NCBI RefSeq assembly: GCF_029968035.1
Contig: NZ_JASCIQ010000004.1
Span: 222,179 to 286,178, forward strand
Source of the DNA: Streptomyces cavernicola
Lineage (GTDB): Bacteria; Actinomycetota; Actinomycetes; Streptomycetales; Streptomycetaceae
DNA: 64,000 nucleotides
Direction of reading: 5' to 3'
How positions within the stretch are numbered: position 1 is the first letter of the stretch; each line of letters opens with the position of its first letter. The translations under genes were made by a program, and so were the position numbers. Positions 53,937 through 62,319 of the stretch are shown one piece after another. The notes beneath the pieces were generated by a model that was not told where the DNA came from, ran no database searches, and worked only from the letters and a program-made list of their open reading frames with translations.

Positions 53937-55331
53937 TCAGATGTCCGTCAGGCCGATGAAGCCGACCGCGAAGATCGCGACGGCCGATATCACCAGCAGA
54001 ACCGTGAACGGCTTCCCGTCCTTGACCCGTGGGTCCGTCTCGGTGCGCGACAGGTGGAGAGTCGCGACGGCCACGCCCATGAGGAAGAGGGAGTTCAGGA
54101 TCCCGGCGATGACGACGAGGGTCAACGGCGCCTGGACAGCGACGGCGAGCAGGCCCCAGGTGATGGGCAGCACGACCATGATCACCCGCATCCACCGGTC
54201 CCGCCGGCGCATGTCGGTCCAGTCGAAGGCGCCGAACACCGCCAGGGTGTTGCCCACCTGGCGGCCGAGGCTGGGCACGTTGGCGATGATCGTCTTGAAC
54301 AGCGCCACCCCCGCCCCGACGAGGAACACCGTGCCGCCCCACTGGCCGACCGTCGAGGTGAAGATGCTGGAGATGACCCCCATCACCTCGGGCCCCTCGG
54401 GGCGCAGTTCGGGCTGCGGGTGCAGCACCGCCGCACCGAGCATGTAGAGCGCCGCGGTGGAGACGGTGTAGACGACCCAGGCGACCCAGGCGTCCAGCTT
54501 CATCACCCGGATCCACCCACGCGCACGCCGCACCCAGGCCTCGGACCCGTCGTTCGGGCCCGCCCACGCGGCGTACCCCTTCTCCACACACCAGTAGGTG
54601 TAGGCGGTGATCTCCCCGGCGCCGACCCCCGTCATCCCGAACATCGACAGGGCCACCCCCATCGAGCCGGCGGAAACCTGGAACCGCAGCCCGTCGCTGA
54701 CGTCCGCCACGCTCCACTGGAACTCGGTGAACTGGACGAGGAACACCATGACGACCGCGAACGCGGTGACGAGGACGACCAGCACCGTGGAGATCGACTC
54801 CACGAGCTTGTACCGGTTCACCACATGGATGGCGATCGCGATCACCACGAGAATGAGAACCCAGACCGCGATCGAGGTCGTGGAGAACGGATCGCCCCCG
54901 ATCGGCAGCAGCGTGGAGAACGCCAGCGCGCCGGCGCCGATCACGCCGGCCTGCCCGATGAGGAACTGCAGGAACATCAGCAGCACCAGCCAGGCCATCC
55001 AGCCGCGACCGGCGATCTTCGGTGGGACCTGGTTGTATCCGGTGATCGCGGCCTTGCCGGTCGAGATGGACCAGCGCGCCAGCTCCACCTGCACCCACAC
55101 CTTGACGAAGGTGGAGACGAAGACGAGCCAGAACAGCATGAAGCCGACCTCGGCTCCCAGCGTGGTGGCCGTGAGCAGCTCACCGGACCCGACGACCGCC
55201 GCGCTGGTGATCATGCCGGGCCCGAGGAAGCGCAGTCCGCCTCGCCAGCCCTTCGGAGGCTCCTTGACCATGGCCGGGTCGAGGACGTACGGGTCCTTCT
55301 CCTGGTCGACCGTCATCGTCCCGTCGGCCAT
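53937..55331 (-). CDS. Nramp-fold transporter lacking the metal motif
   Basis: 464 residues, 11 predicted helices with the Nramp/LeuT fold. The first helix reads LGPGMITSAAVVGSGELLTA, so the DPGN metal-binding motif of genuine Nramp proteins is missing; the corresponding helix 6 reads FGMTGVGAGEITAYTYWC instead of MPHN-type. It therefore probably does not carry Mn2+ by the standard mechanism. ATG at 55331 has GGGAG upstream. It is co-transcribed with idnD and lies behind a regulon operator, so a sugar-acid substrate, or nickel for the LarA enzyme, are both possible. Confidence 0.75.
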   Translation of the reverse strand: MADGTMTVDQEKDPYVLDPAMVKEPPKGWRGGLRFLGPGMITSAAVVGSGELLTATTLGAEVGFMLFWLVFVSTFVKVWVQVELARWSISTGKAAITGYNQVPPKIAGRGWMAWLVLLMFLQFLIGQAGVIGAGALAFSTLLPIGGDPFSTTSIAVWVLILVVIAIAIHVVNRYKLVESISTVLVVLVTAFAVVMVFLVQFTEFQWSVADVSDGLRFQVSAGSMGVALSMFGMTGVGAGEITAYTYWCVEKGYAAWAGPNDGSEAWVRRARGWIRVMKLDAWVAWVVYTVSTAALYMLGAAVLHPQPELRPEGPEVMGVISSIFTSTVGQWGGTVFLVGAGVALFKTIIANVPSLGRQVGNTLAVFGAFDWTDMRRRDRWMRVIMVVLPITWGLLAVAVQAPLTLVVIAGILNSLFLMGVAVATLHLSRTETDPRVKDGKPFTVLLVISAVAIFAVGFIGLTDI

Positions 55332-55483
55332 CTCTGCTCCCTTGCTGCCACAGCGTGCCCGGCCCGTACTGTCACAGCGCGGCGCATGCTGCCCTCGAAC
55401 GGCGCCGACTTGCCTCGGAACACTGCCGACTCATCAGCAGGCGAGGCCGCGCCGGGAGGATTACCGCACCTCTCGGCCGGTTT

Positions 55484-55499
55484 CAGCAATCGGTTGCCA
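55484..55499 (-). promoter_or_regulatory. LacI-type operator upstream of the Nramp-like/idnD operon
   Basis: On the minus strand TGGCAACCGATTGCTG, 14 of 16 bases identical to the perfect sites, 153 bp upstream of the operon start. Confidence 0.75.
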
Positions 55500-55547
55500 T
55501 AAGTTGCCCTCGCCGGGCACGGTTCCCCTGCGTACGCGTCGTGCTCC

Positions 55548-56471
55548 TCACGCCAGGAGGGTCGCGACGGCGAAGAGTGCGGGCACGGAGAGGACCGTGG
55601 AGAGGAAGACGCAGTCGCGGGCCGGTACGACGTCGACGCCGTAACGGCTCGCGTGCACGAACACGTTCTGAGCCGTGGGCAGGGCGGCGATCACCGTCAC
55701 CGCGAGGACCGTCGCCTCGTCCAGGCCGAGCGCGTAGCGGGCCAGCAGGAACGTCACGAGAGGCTGCACGGCGAGCTTCAGGAACACGGTGAGTCCCGTC
55801 CGCGCCAGGCGTCCGCCCTTGCCCGGCAGCGGGCCGAAGCGGAGCGAGAGTCCATAGGCGAGCAGCATCGCCGGGATCGCCATACCGCCGATGAGCTCCA
55901 GGGGGTCCCGTACCGGCGCGGGAAGCCGCACGTCCGTGAGGGCCAGCAGCACCCCTACGAGCGAGCCGATCAGCAACGGGTTCGTGAAGGGGGTCGTCAC
56001 GACCGTGCGCCAGGTCCGCGGCCGGTCACCGGTGCTGAGGTCCAGCACCGTGAGCCCGACGGGCTGGAGCAGCAGGAGCTGGGTGAGGAGCATCGGCGCC
56101 ACCAGTGAGGCGTCGCCGAGTACGTAACCGGCAATGGGCAGGCCGAGGTTGCCCGCGTTGGCATAGGCGGCGCAGAAGGCGCCGATCGTCGTCTCCGCCG
56201 CCGAGCTCTTCCACACGTACCGGGACGCCGCGATCTGCAGGCCGGCGGCGATCGCGACGCCCCCGAGGGACGCGGGAAGCCCTGCCGAGAGGACGGTGGA
56301 GATATCCGTTTCGCCCAGCACGGTGACCATGAGCGCCGGGTTCGCCACGTAGAACGCGAGCCGCGAGAGCAGGCGTTGGGCCTGCACGTCGAGGACGCCG
56401 AAGTGCCCCAGCGCCACGCCCAGGACGATGATGGCTCCGATCGTGCTGAAGCCGGTGAGTATTCCGCTCAT
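55548..56471 (-). CDS. AEC-family transporter
   Basis: 307 residues, 10 helices, of the auxin efflux carrier family that moves malate and other organic anions in bacteria. NPALMVTVLGETD, GLPIAGYVLGDASLVAPMLL and VIAALPTAQNVFVHASRYG are family features. ATG at 56471 follows GAGGGAAGG. It is a single gene, 217 bp upstream of the Nramp-like operon, and its cargo is unknown; a sugar acid or organic acid would fit. Confidence 0.85.
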   Translation of the reverse strand: MSGILTGFSTIGAIIVLGVALGHFGVLDVQAQRLLSRLAFYVANPALMVTVLGETDISTVLSAGLPASLGGVAIAAGLQIAASRYVWKSSAAETTIGAFCAAYANAGNLGLPIAGYVLGDASLVAPMLLTQLLLLQPVGLTVLDLSTGDRPRTWRTVVTTPFTNPLLIGSLVGVLLALTDVRLPAPVRDPLELIGGMAIPAMLLAYGLSLRFGPLPGKGGRLARTGLTVFLKLAVQPLVTFLLARYALGLDEATVLAVTVIAALPTAQNVFVHASRYGVDVVPARDCVFLSTVLSVPALFAVATLLA

Positions 56472-56804
56472 CCTTCCCTCTCGACAGCCGGCCGACGGCC
56501 GGCGACCTCCGGGATCATCTCAACATCCCCGCAGCTGCCCTCACCCGCCCGAGGCCCACGGCAGGGCGGGCATCCCCATGGCTGCCTGAGAGCCTCCCGC
56601 ACCGCGGAAAATCCACGCCGAGCCCCCCGGAAAGCACGGCAACTCCTGGCAACTGATTGAGGCCTCGCGCGGACTCCTGGATGGTTAACGCCGCGGAGAT
56701 TCCGGCTTGAATTCTGCAGAGCTTTTTCATGCCCTGACATTCAGGAACCATCCGGCCGAAACATTTCCGACATTCAGCCATTCTCTGTTCAAGGGAGTAC
56801 GCAG
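56472..56804. other. Divergent promoter region between AEC and GH3 genes
   Basis: 333 bp without a gene, AT-richer than its neighbours in 56660-56790. It holds GCCGGCCG-A-CGGCCGGC (56487-56503) close to the AEC start and a degenerate regulon site at 56647. Confidence 0.6.
56647..56662. promoter_or_regulatory. Degenerate LacI-type operator upstream of GH3 gene
   Basis: TGGCAACTGATTGAGG matches the regulon consensus well in the left half and the centre but the right half is lost. Possible weak site about 140 bp upstream of the GH3 start. Confidence 0.4.
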
Positions 56805-58970
56805 ATGGCCCCAGGCGCCCGGCCCTTCCGAAAAAGAACGGCCACTACGCTCGCGGTGGTCCCGCTGACCTTGGCGCTTCTCGGCACCGCCACCGCGGCA
56901 CCGGGGGACAGCTCGCCGACCGGCGCCGCGGCAGCCGGCCCCGCCGGTTCGCCCGAGGTCGAGTCACGGGTGAAGGACATCATCGAGACCGGAGGCCTGC
57001 GCTTCCGGGACCTCAACGACAACGCCCGTCTGGACCCGTACGAGAACTGGCGCCTGCCCACCACGACGCGTGCGGCCGACCTCCTCTCCCGGATGACCCT
57101 CCAGGAGAAGGCCGGCATGATGCTGATCTCCTCGCACTACATGGGCACCAGCGACAACTGCGGCGACGGCGGAGGGACCGCGCTGCTGTGCGAACACGAC
57201 CGGTGGGAGGAGACCAACTCCTGGGACGGCAAGCCCTACGACAAGCCGGTGCTGTCCGCCTCGGGGGCCACGAAGGGCATCGGCGAGCGCCATCTGCGGC
57301 ACCTGATCGTCCGGGACGATCGGGAGGCGAAGGATCTGGCCCGCTGGACCAACGCCCTCCAGGAAATCGCGGAGGGCAGCCGGCTGGGCATCCCCGTGGT
57401 GATGGCCTCCAATCCGCGCAACCACCTCAACTCCGACCGGACCTTCGGCGTTTCCGAGGCCGGCGGCAAGTTCTCGACCTGGCCGGGCGAGCTCGGCCTG
57501 GCGGCGACCCGCGATCCCGGCCTGGTCCGGGAGTTCAGCCGGATCGCGGCCCGGGAGTGGCGCGCGGCGGGCATCCACAAGGGCTACATGTACATGGCGG
57601 ACACCGCCACCGAGCCGCGCTGGACCCGGGCGAGCGACACCTTCGGCGAGGAGCCGCAGCTCGCAGCGGACATGATCAAGTCGATCGTCGAGGGCTTCCA
57701 GGGCGATGAACTCTCCGCCGAGAGCGTCTCACTGACCACCAAACACTTCCCCGGCGGCGGCGCCCGCGAGGACGGCCGGGACCCGCATTTCTCCTGGGGT
57801 AAATTCCAGCCGTATCCGAACGAGGGCAGCCTGCAGCGCTATCATCTTCCGCCTTTCCAGGCCGCCGTCGATGCCGGCACGACCTCGATCATGCCGTACT
57901 ATTCCGCACCCCGGAACGAGGGCAGTGCACCGCAGCTGCCGAAAAAGCTGTGGCAATCCGAGGATCAGCAATTCGAAGAAGTCGGATTCGCCTACAACGG
58001 TGCATTTCTTCAGGGACTGCTCCGCGACGAAATGGGTTTCCAGGGCTACGTCAACAGCGATACGGGAATCACCACCGCCCAGCCCTGGGGCGTGGAGGAA
58101 CTGAGCTCCACCGAGCGCTACGCCAAGGCGATCAAGGCGGGTACCAATATCTTCTCCGGTGAAGCGGACCCGAAGGACCTGATCCGGGCGGTCGAGGAGG
58201 GCCTGGTGAAGGAGTCCGAGATCGACCGGTCGGTGAGCTTCCTCCTCACCGAGATGTTCGACCTCGGCCTGTTCGAGGACCCGTACAACGATCCCCGGCG
58301 CGCCCAGACGATCGCCGACGACCCGGCATCCCAGGCCAAGGCCGACGCGGCGCACCGGAAGTCCGTCGCGATGCTGCGCAACGAAGGGCAGGCGCTGCCC
58401 CTCACCGACCAGGACACCGAGGACGTCCGCCTCTACGTCGAGGTGTTCACCCGGGACGACGCCGCCGAGCAGACCGCCGGCCTGGCCAAGCGCATCGCCG
58501 AGCACGACCCGTCGATCACCCTGGTCGACCGGCCCGAGGAGGCCACCCACGCCTTCCTCTGGGCACGGCCGAACCTGAACCTCCGTGACGACACCGAGAC
58601 CAGCCGGCTCTCCGTCGAACTCGACGAGAAGACGGGCATCGACGTGGCCCGGATCCGGCAGATCCAGGAGGAGGTCGACACCAACATCGTCGGCATCAAC
58701 ATGACCAACCCCTGGCTGGTCGGAGAGATCGACCAGGACGCCGACGCGACGCTCGCCACGTTCGACGTCACCCCCGAGGCGGTCGTCGACGTCATTCGGG
58801 GCAGGACCGACCCCACCGGCAAACTGCCGGTCACCGTCCCGGCTTCCCTCGACGCCGTGGACGGCAACGCACCGGATGTCCCGGGCTACGACGAGGGCCC
58901 CGGCTACGCCTATGTGAACGGCTCCGGCGACGCCTACACCTTCGGCTTCGGCCTCGGCTACCGCCGCTGA
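56805..58970 (+). CDS. Secreted GH3 beta-glucosidase-like enzyme
   Basis: 721 residues. The N-terminus has two basic clusters (RPFRKRT), a hydrophobic core and an ATAAPG cleavage area near residue 32, a Sec-type signal. The GH3 TIM barrel contains TKHFPGGGAREDGRDPH and the nucleophile Asp in QGYVNSDTGITT; a shorter alpha/beta sandwich follows and no FnIII domain is seen at the end. Nearest to extracellular GH3 glycosidases; the exact sugar is unknown. AGGGAG precedes the ATG at 56805. The neighbouring uronate genes suggest it works on plant polymers feeding the regulon. Confidence 0.83.
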   Translation: MAPGARPFRKRTATTLAVVPLTLALLGTATAAPGDSSPTGAAAAGPAGSPEVESRVKDIIETGGLRFRDLNDNARLDPYENWRLPTTTRAADLLSRMTLQEKAGMMLISSHYMGTSDNCGDGGGTALLCEHDRWEETNSWDGKPYDKPVLSASGATKGIGERHLRHLIVRDDREAKDLARWTNALQEIAEGSRLGIPVVMASNPRNHLNSDRTFGVSEAGGKFSTWPGELGLAATRDPGLVREFSRIAAREWRAAGIHKGYMYMADTATEPRWTRASDTFGEEPQLAADMIKSIVEGFQGDELSAESVSLTTKHFPGGGAREDGRDPHFSWGKFQPYPNEGSLQRYHLPPFQAAVDAGTTSIMPYYSAPRNEGSAPQLPKKLWQSEDQQFEEVGFAYNGAFLQGLLRDEMGFQGYVNSDTGITTAQPWGVEELSSTERYAKAIKAGTNIFSGEADPKDLIRAVEEGLVKESEIDRSVSFLLTEMFDLGLFEDPYNDPRRAQTIADDPASQAKADAAHRKSVAMLRNEGQALPLTDQDTEDVRLYVEVFTRDDAAEQTAGLAKRIAEHDPSITLVDRPEEATHAFLWARPNLNLRDDTETSRLSVELDEKTGIDVARIRQIQEEVDTNIVGINMTNPWLVGEIDQDADATLATFDVTPEAVVDVIRGRTDPTGKLPVTVPASLDAVDGNAPDVPGYDEGPGYAYVNGSGDAYTFGFGLGYRR

Positions 58971-58983
58971 GCCGCCGCCGCCC

Positions 58984-59033
58984 GCACCGGGCCCACCGGT
59001 CTCCGCACGTGCCGGGACCGGTGGGCCCGGTGC
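58984..59033 (+). terminator. Strong terminator after the GH3 gene
   Basis: 18-bp perfect stem GCACCGGGCCCACCGGTC with a 14-nt loop, 13 bp past the stop codon. Confidence 0.88.
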
Positions 59034-59061
59034 GCGCACCCACACGTGACACAGCAACATC

Positions 59062-59077
59062 TGGCAACCGATTGCCA
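59062..59077. promoter_or_regulatory. LacI-type operator upstream of the TRAP operon
   Basis: Perfect 16-bp TGGCAACCGATTGCCA, identical to the site before uxaC, 208 bp ahead of dctP. The remaining sequence of this 315-bp gap (58971-59285) holds no gene. Confidence 0.85.
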
Positions 59078-59285
59078 CCGCCGCACCGACCTGGATGAAT
59101 ACATGGCGACATCCACGCAGCCATGGCGTTTACGAGCCACGCGGCGAGATGCGTCCCGGATCCCGGCACAACTGCCCGGCTCTGCTGTGCCCGCCCCTGC
59201 TCCTCCAGGGTCGGGCGCAGGAGAGCCGGGAGGCGAAGGGCGGCCGGGAGCTCAATGACGAGCGTGACGAGCGAAGAGGGAGCAC

Positions 59286-60305
59286 ATGAACAGGACGACC
59301 CTTTCGGTCGCGGCCGCGAGCAGCGCCATGGCGCTGCTGGCCGGGTGCGGAGCCTCCGGCGGCGGGGGTGAGGGCGGCGCCGGTGCCGGCAGGGGAACCA
59401 CCCTGCGGCTGGCGCTGAACCAGTCCGAGGACCACCCCTCGTTCGTGGCGCTCGACCACTTCGCGGACCGGCTCACCGAGTCCACCGACGGCCGGTGGAA
59501 CATCGAGGTCTTCCCCAACGAGAACCTCGGGGCCCAGCAGGAGGCGCTCCAGCTGACCAGCGACGGCAGCGTCGACCTCGCGATCGTCTCCGGGACCCAA
59601 CTGGAGGACCTCAACAAGGACTTCGTCGCCTTCAACCTGCCCCACGTCTTCGACTCCGTCGACCACCAGATGAAGGTCATCAACGACAAGAAGATCGTGG
59701 GCGGGCTGTACTCCTCGCTCGAGGACCGGAACGACCTCACCGTGCTCGGCGGGTTCACCCAGGGCACCCGCAGCATCTACGCGGACAAGCCGGTCACCAA
59801 GCCGGCCGACCTCGCCGGCATGAAGGTCCGGGTGCAGGAGAGCAAGGTGCACATCCGGATGATCGAGCTGATGGGCGGCGCCGCGACGCCGATGTCCTAC
59901 GGCGAGGTCTACACGGCCCTGCAGTCCGGCGTCCTCGACGGCGCCGAGAACAACGAGGTCTCGTATGTGACGCAGAAGCACTTCGAGGTCGCCAAGCACT
60001 GGTCCAGGACCGACCACCTCGTCGGCCTCGACTATCTGGTCGGGAACACCGGCCGGCTGGAGTCGATGTCCGACCGTGACAGGGCCGCGTTCGACAGGGA
60101 GTGGGCCGCGGCGATGAAGGAATTCACCAGGCTCTGGAAGACCGAGACCGCACAGGCCGTCGCCGACGCCAAGAGCGCGGGAGTGCAGTTCCACGACGTC
60201 GACGAGAAGGCGTTCCGTAAGGCCCTCGCTCCGCTCACCGACGAGGCGCTGACCACCGAGACCGCCCGAGAGGTGTACGAGGCGAGCCGGAGGGCCGCCG
60301 GATGA
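59286..60305 (+). CDS. dctP: TRAP transporter substrate-binding lipoprotein DctP
   Basis: 339 residues. Lipobox LLAGC with Cys21 followed by a Gly-rich linker, then the DctP fold. The carboxylate-binding Arg lies in LAGMKVRVQESK; PNENLGAQQEALQLTSDGSV and GEVYTALQSGVLDGAENN are family motifs. Binds an organic or sugar acid outside the cell. GAGGGAG is upstream of the ATG. Followed by dctQ and dctM, and preceded by a perfect regulon operator, so a uronate or aldonate is the likely ligand. Confidence 0.93.
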   Translation: MNRTTLSVAAASSAMALLAGCGASGGGGEGGAGAGRGTTLRLALNQSEDHPSFVALDHFADRLTESTDGRWNIEVFPNENLGAQQEALQLTSDGSVDLAIVSGTQLEDLNKDFVAFNLPHVFDSVDHQMKVINDKKIVGGLYSSLEDRNDLTVLGGFTQGTRSIYADKPVTKPADLAGMKVRVQESKVHIRMIELMGGAATPMSYGEVYTALQSGVLDGAENNEVSYVTQKHFEVAKHWSRTDHLVGLDYLVGNTGRLESMSDRDRAAFDREWAAAMKEFTRLWKTETAQAVADAKSAGVQFHDVDEKAFRKALAPLTDEALTTETAREVYEASRRAAG

Positions 60306-60339
60306 ACCGACGAACAGCCAGGAAGGCGAAGGGCCCGAC

Positions 60340-60846
60340 ATGCTCGCAGTGAAGAAGTTTCTGGACCGAGTGCTCGCCGCGGCCTGTGTGGCGCTCTTCG
60401 CGGTCCTCGTCCTCACGGTGTCGTGGCAGGTCTTCAGCAGGCAGGTGCTCAACGCTCCCAGCAACTGGTCGGAGCAGCTCGCCAAGTACGTGTTCGTATG
60501 GCTCGGCATGTTCGGGGCCGCTCTCGTCTTCTCCGAGCGTGGACACATCGCGGTCGACTTCCTCATCCGCAAATGCCCCGCCGGCGTGCAGCGGGGAGCC
60601 GCGGTCGTCGTGCAGCTCGCGGTCATCGCCTTCGCCGCACTCGCGCTGATCTGGGGCGGATCCAGGATGGTGCTGCTGACCTGGGACCAGAACCTCACGG
60701 TGCTTCCCACCCAGGTGGGCCCGCTCCACCTGGTCATGCCCGTCACCGGCGTGATCATCACGCTGTACGCGGTGTACCACCTGGTCTCGGTACTGCGCGG
60801 CGAGGAAGCCGCGATCGAGACCGACGATTCGACCGAAGCGATCTGA
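60340..60846 (+). CDS. dctQ: TRAP transporter small membrane subunit DctQ
   Basis: 168 residues with four helices; WQVFSRQVLNAPSNWSEQLAKYVFVW contains the conserved DctQ W-(S/T)-E-E/Q pattern (key residues W, E, F, W). GHIAVDF and the PxPLHLV region near the end are typical. Ends in an acidic tail. Starts 34 bp after dctP. Confidence 0.9.
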   Translation: MLAVKKFLDRVLAAACVALFAVLVLTVSWQVFSRQVLNAPSNWSEQLAKYVFVWLGMFGAALVFSERGHIAVDFLIRKCPAGVQRGAAVVVQLAVIAFAALALIWGGSRMVLLTWDQNLTVLPTQVGPLHLVMPVTGVIITLYAVYHLVSVLRGEEAAIETDDSTEAI

Positions 60847-60855
60847 GGGGCAGTG

Positions 60856-62169
60856 ATGGATCCAGCCACGCTCGCAGGGCTCATCCTGCTGGTCGGAATC
60901 GCCGGCCTGATACTTCTGAGCGTCCCGATCGCCGTCGCCGTCGGGCTCTCCGCCACCGTTGCCACCATCGCCGTGCTGGGCCTCGACAACGCCGTCCTGG
61001 TGTCGTCCCAGCAGATCTTCACCGGCACCAACTCGTTCAGCCTGCTGGCCATTCCGTTCTTCGTCCTGGCCGGCGTGCTGATGAACAACGGCGGCATCGC
61101 CGCCCGGCTCGTCGACGCGGCCAAGGTCCTCGTGGGACGGGCGCCGGGGTCGCTTGCCCAGACCAACGTCGTCGCCAACGCACTGTTCGGCTCGGTGAGC
61201 GGCGCCGCCGTGGCCTCCGCAGCGGCCGTCGGGGGTGTCATGGGCCCGAGGCAGCGGGCCGAGGGCTACGATCCCGCGTTCGCGGCCTCCGTCAACGCGG
61301 CCTCCGCCCCGGCGGGAATGCTGATCCCGCCGAGCAACACGTTCATCGTCTACTCGCTGGTGAGCGGCAGTTCCATCGCCGCTCTGTTCATGGCCGGCTA
61401 CGGGCCGGGCCTGCTGTGGACACTGGCCTGCATGGTGATCGTGTACGCGCGCTCCCGCAGGCGGCCCGAACTCAAGGGTTCGGGTGGCGTGACGCTCCGA
61501 CAGGCGGCCGGAGTCGTCTGGAAGGCCGTGCCGTCCCTCCTGATGATCCTCATCGTCATCGGCGGCATCCTGGCCGGCTTCTTCACCCCGACCGAGTCGG
61601 CGGCGATCGCGGTTCTCTACTGTCTGGTGCTCGGCTTCGCGTACCGGAACATCAAGGTCGGGCATCTCCCGGGCATCCTGCTGAACGCGACCAGGACGAC
61701 AGCGATCGTGATGATCCTGGTCGGTGTCTCCTCGGTGATGTCGTGGGTGATGTCCTTCACCGGGATCCCGGGGCTGGTCTCGGACGCGCTGCTGGGAATG
61801 AGCGACAACCCCACCGTCATCCTCGTTCTGATGATGCTCATCCTGCTGGTGGTGGGAACCTTCATGGACCCGACACCGGCGATCCTGATCTTCACTCCGA
61901 TCTTCCTGCCGATCGTGCAGGAGTTCGGGATCGACCCGGTTCACTTCGGCATGATGATCGTCTTCAACCTGTGCCTGGGCACGATCACGCCGCCGGTCGG
62001 CAATGTGCTCTTCATCGCGGCCAGAGTGGGGGAACAGCGCATCGAACCGGTCATCCGACAGCTGCTGCCGTTCTTCGCGGCGCTGGTCGTCGTGCTGTTC
62101 CTGGTGGTCTTCGTACCCGAGATATCGACGTGGCTGCCGACGGAACTCGGTCTGATCAAGGGCAGTTGA
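60856..62169 (+). CDS. dctM: TRAP transporter large permease DctM
   Basis: 437 residues, about 12 helices, sodium-coupled membrane permease. FSLLAIPFFVLAGVLMNNGG, NALFGSVSGAAVASAAAVGG and APAGMLIPPSNTFIVYSL are DctM signatures. ATG at 60856 (next to a GTG at 60853) follows GAGGGG. TRAP systems depend on a sodium gradient and are uncommon in Streptomyces. Confidence 0.92.
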   Translation: MDPATLAGLILLVGIAGLILLSVPIAVAVGLSATVATIAVLGLDNAVLVSSQQIFTGTNSFSLLAIPFFVLAGVLMNNGGIAARLVDAAKVLVGRAPGSLAQTNVVANALFGSVSGAAVASAAAVGGVMGPRQRAEGYDPAFAASVNAASAPAGMLIPPSNTFIVYSLVSGSSIAALFMAGYGPGLLWTLACMVIVYARSRRRPELKGSGGVTLRQAAGVVWKAVPSLLMILIVIGGILAGFFTPTESAAIAVLYCLVLGFAYRNIKVGHLPGILLNATRTTAIVMILVGVSSVMSWVMSFTGIPGLVSDALLGMSDNPTVILVLMMLILLVVGTFMDPTPAILIFTPIFLPIVQEFGIDPVHFGMMIVFNLCLGTITPPVGNVLFIAARVGEQRIEPVIRQLLPFFAALVVVLFLVVFVPEISTWLPTELGLIKGS

Positions 62170-62247
62170 GGACGCCGCAAGCACCGCGCCGGCCGCCGGG
62201 GGATCCGGCAGCCGGCGCGACGACGGTCCCAGGCCCGGAGCCACCAC

Positions 62248-62280
62248 GGTCCTGCTCGCACACCCGTTGCGAGCAGGACC
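62248..62280 (+). terminator. Terminator between dctM and larE
   Basis: 13-bp perfect stem GGTCCTGCTCGCA with a 7-nt loop. It may separate larE-larB from the TRAP operon, or lower read-through. Confidence 0.8.
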
Positions 62281-62319
62281 ACGCCCCGTCCACCCCCACC
62301 CGGAACACAGGAGACCGGC

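Noticed and set aside
60235..62247. 670-residue minus-strand frame opposite dctQM
   Set aside because: Highly charged His/Asp-rich composition typical of antisense to membrane protein genes.
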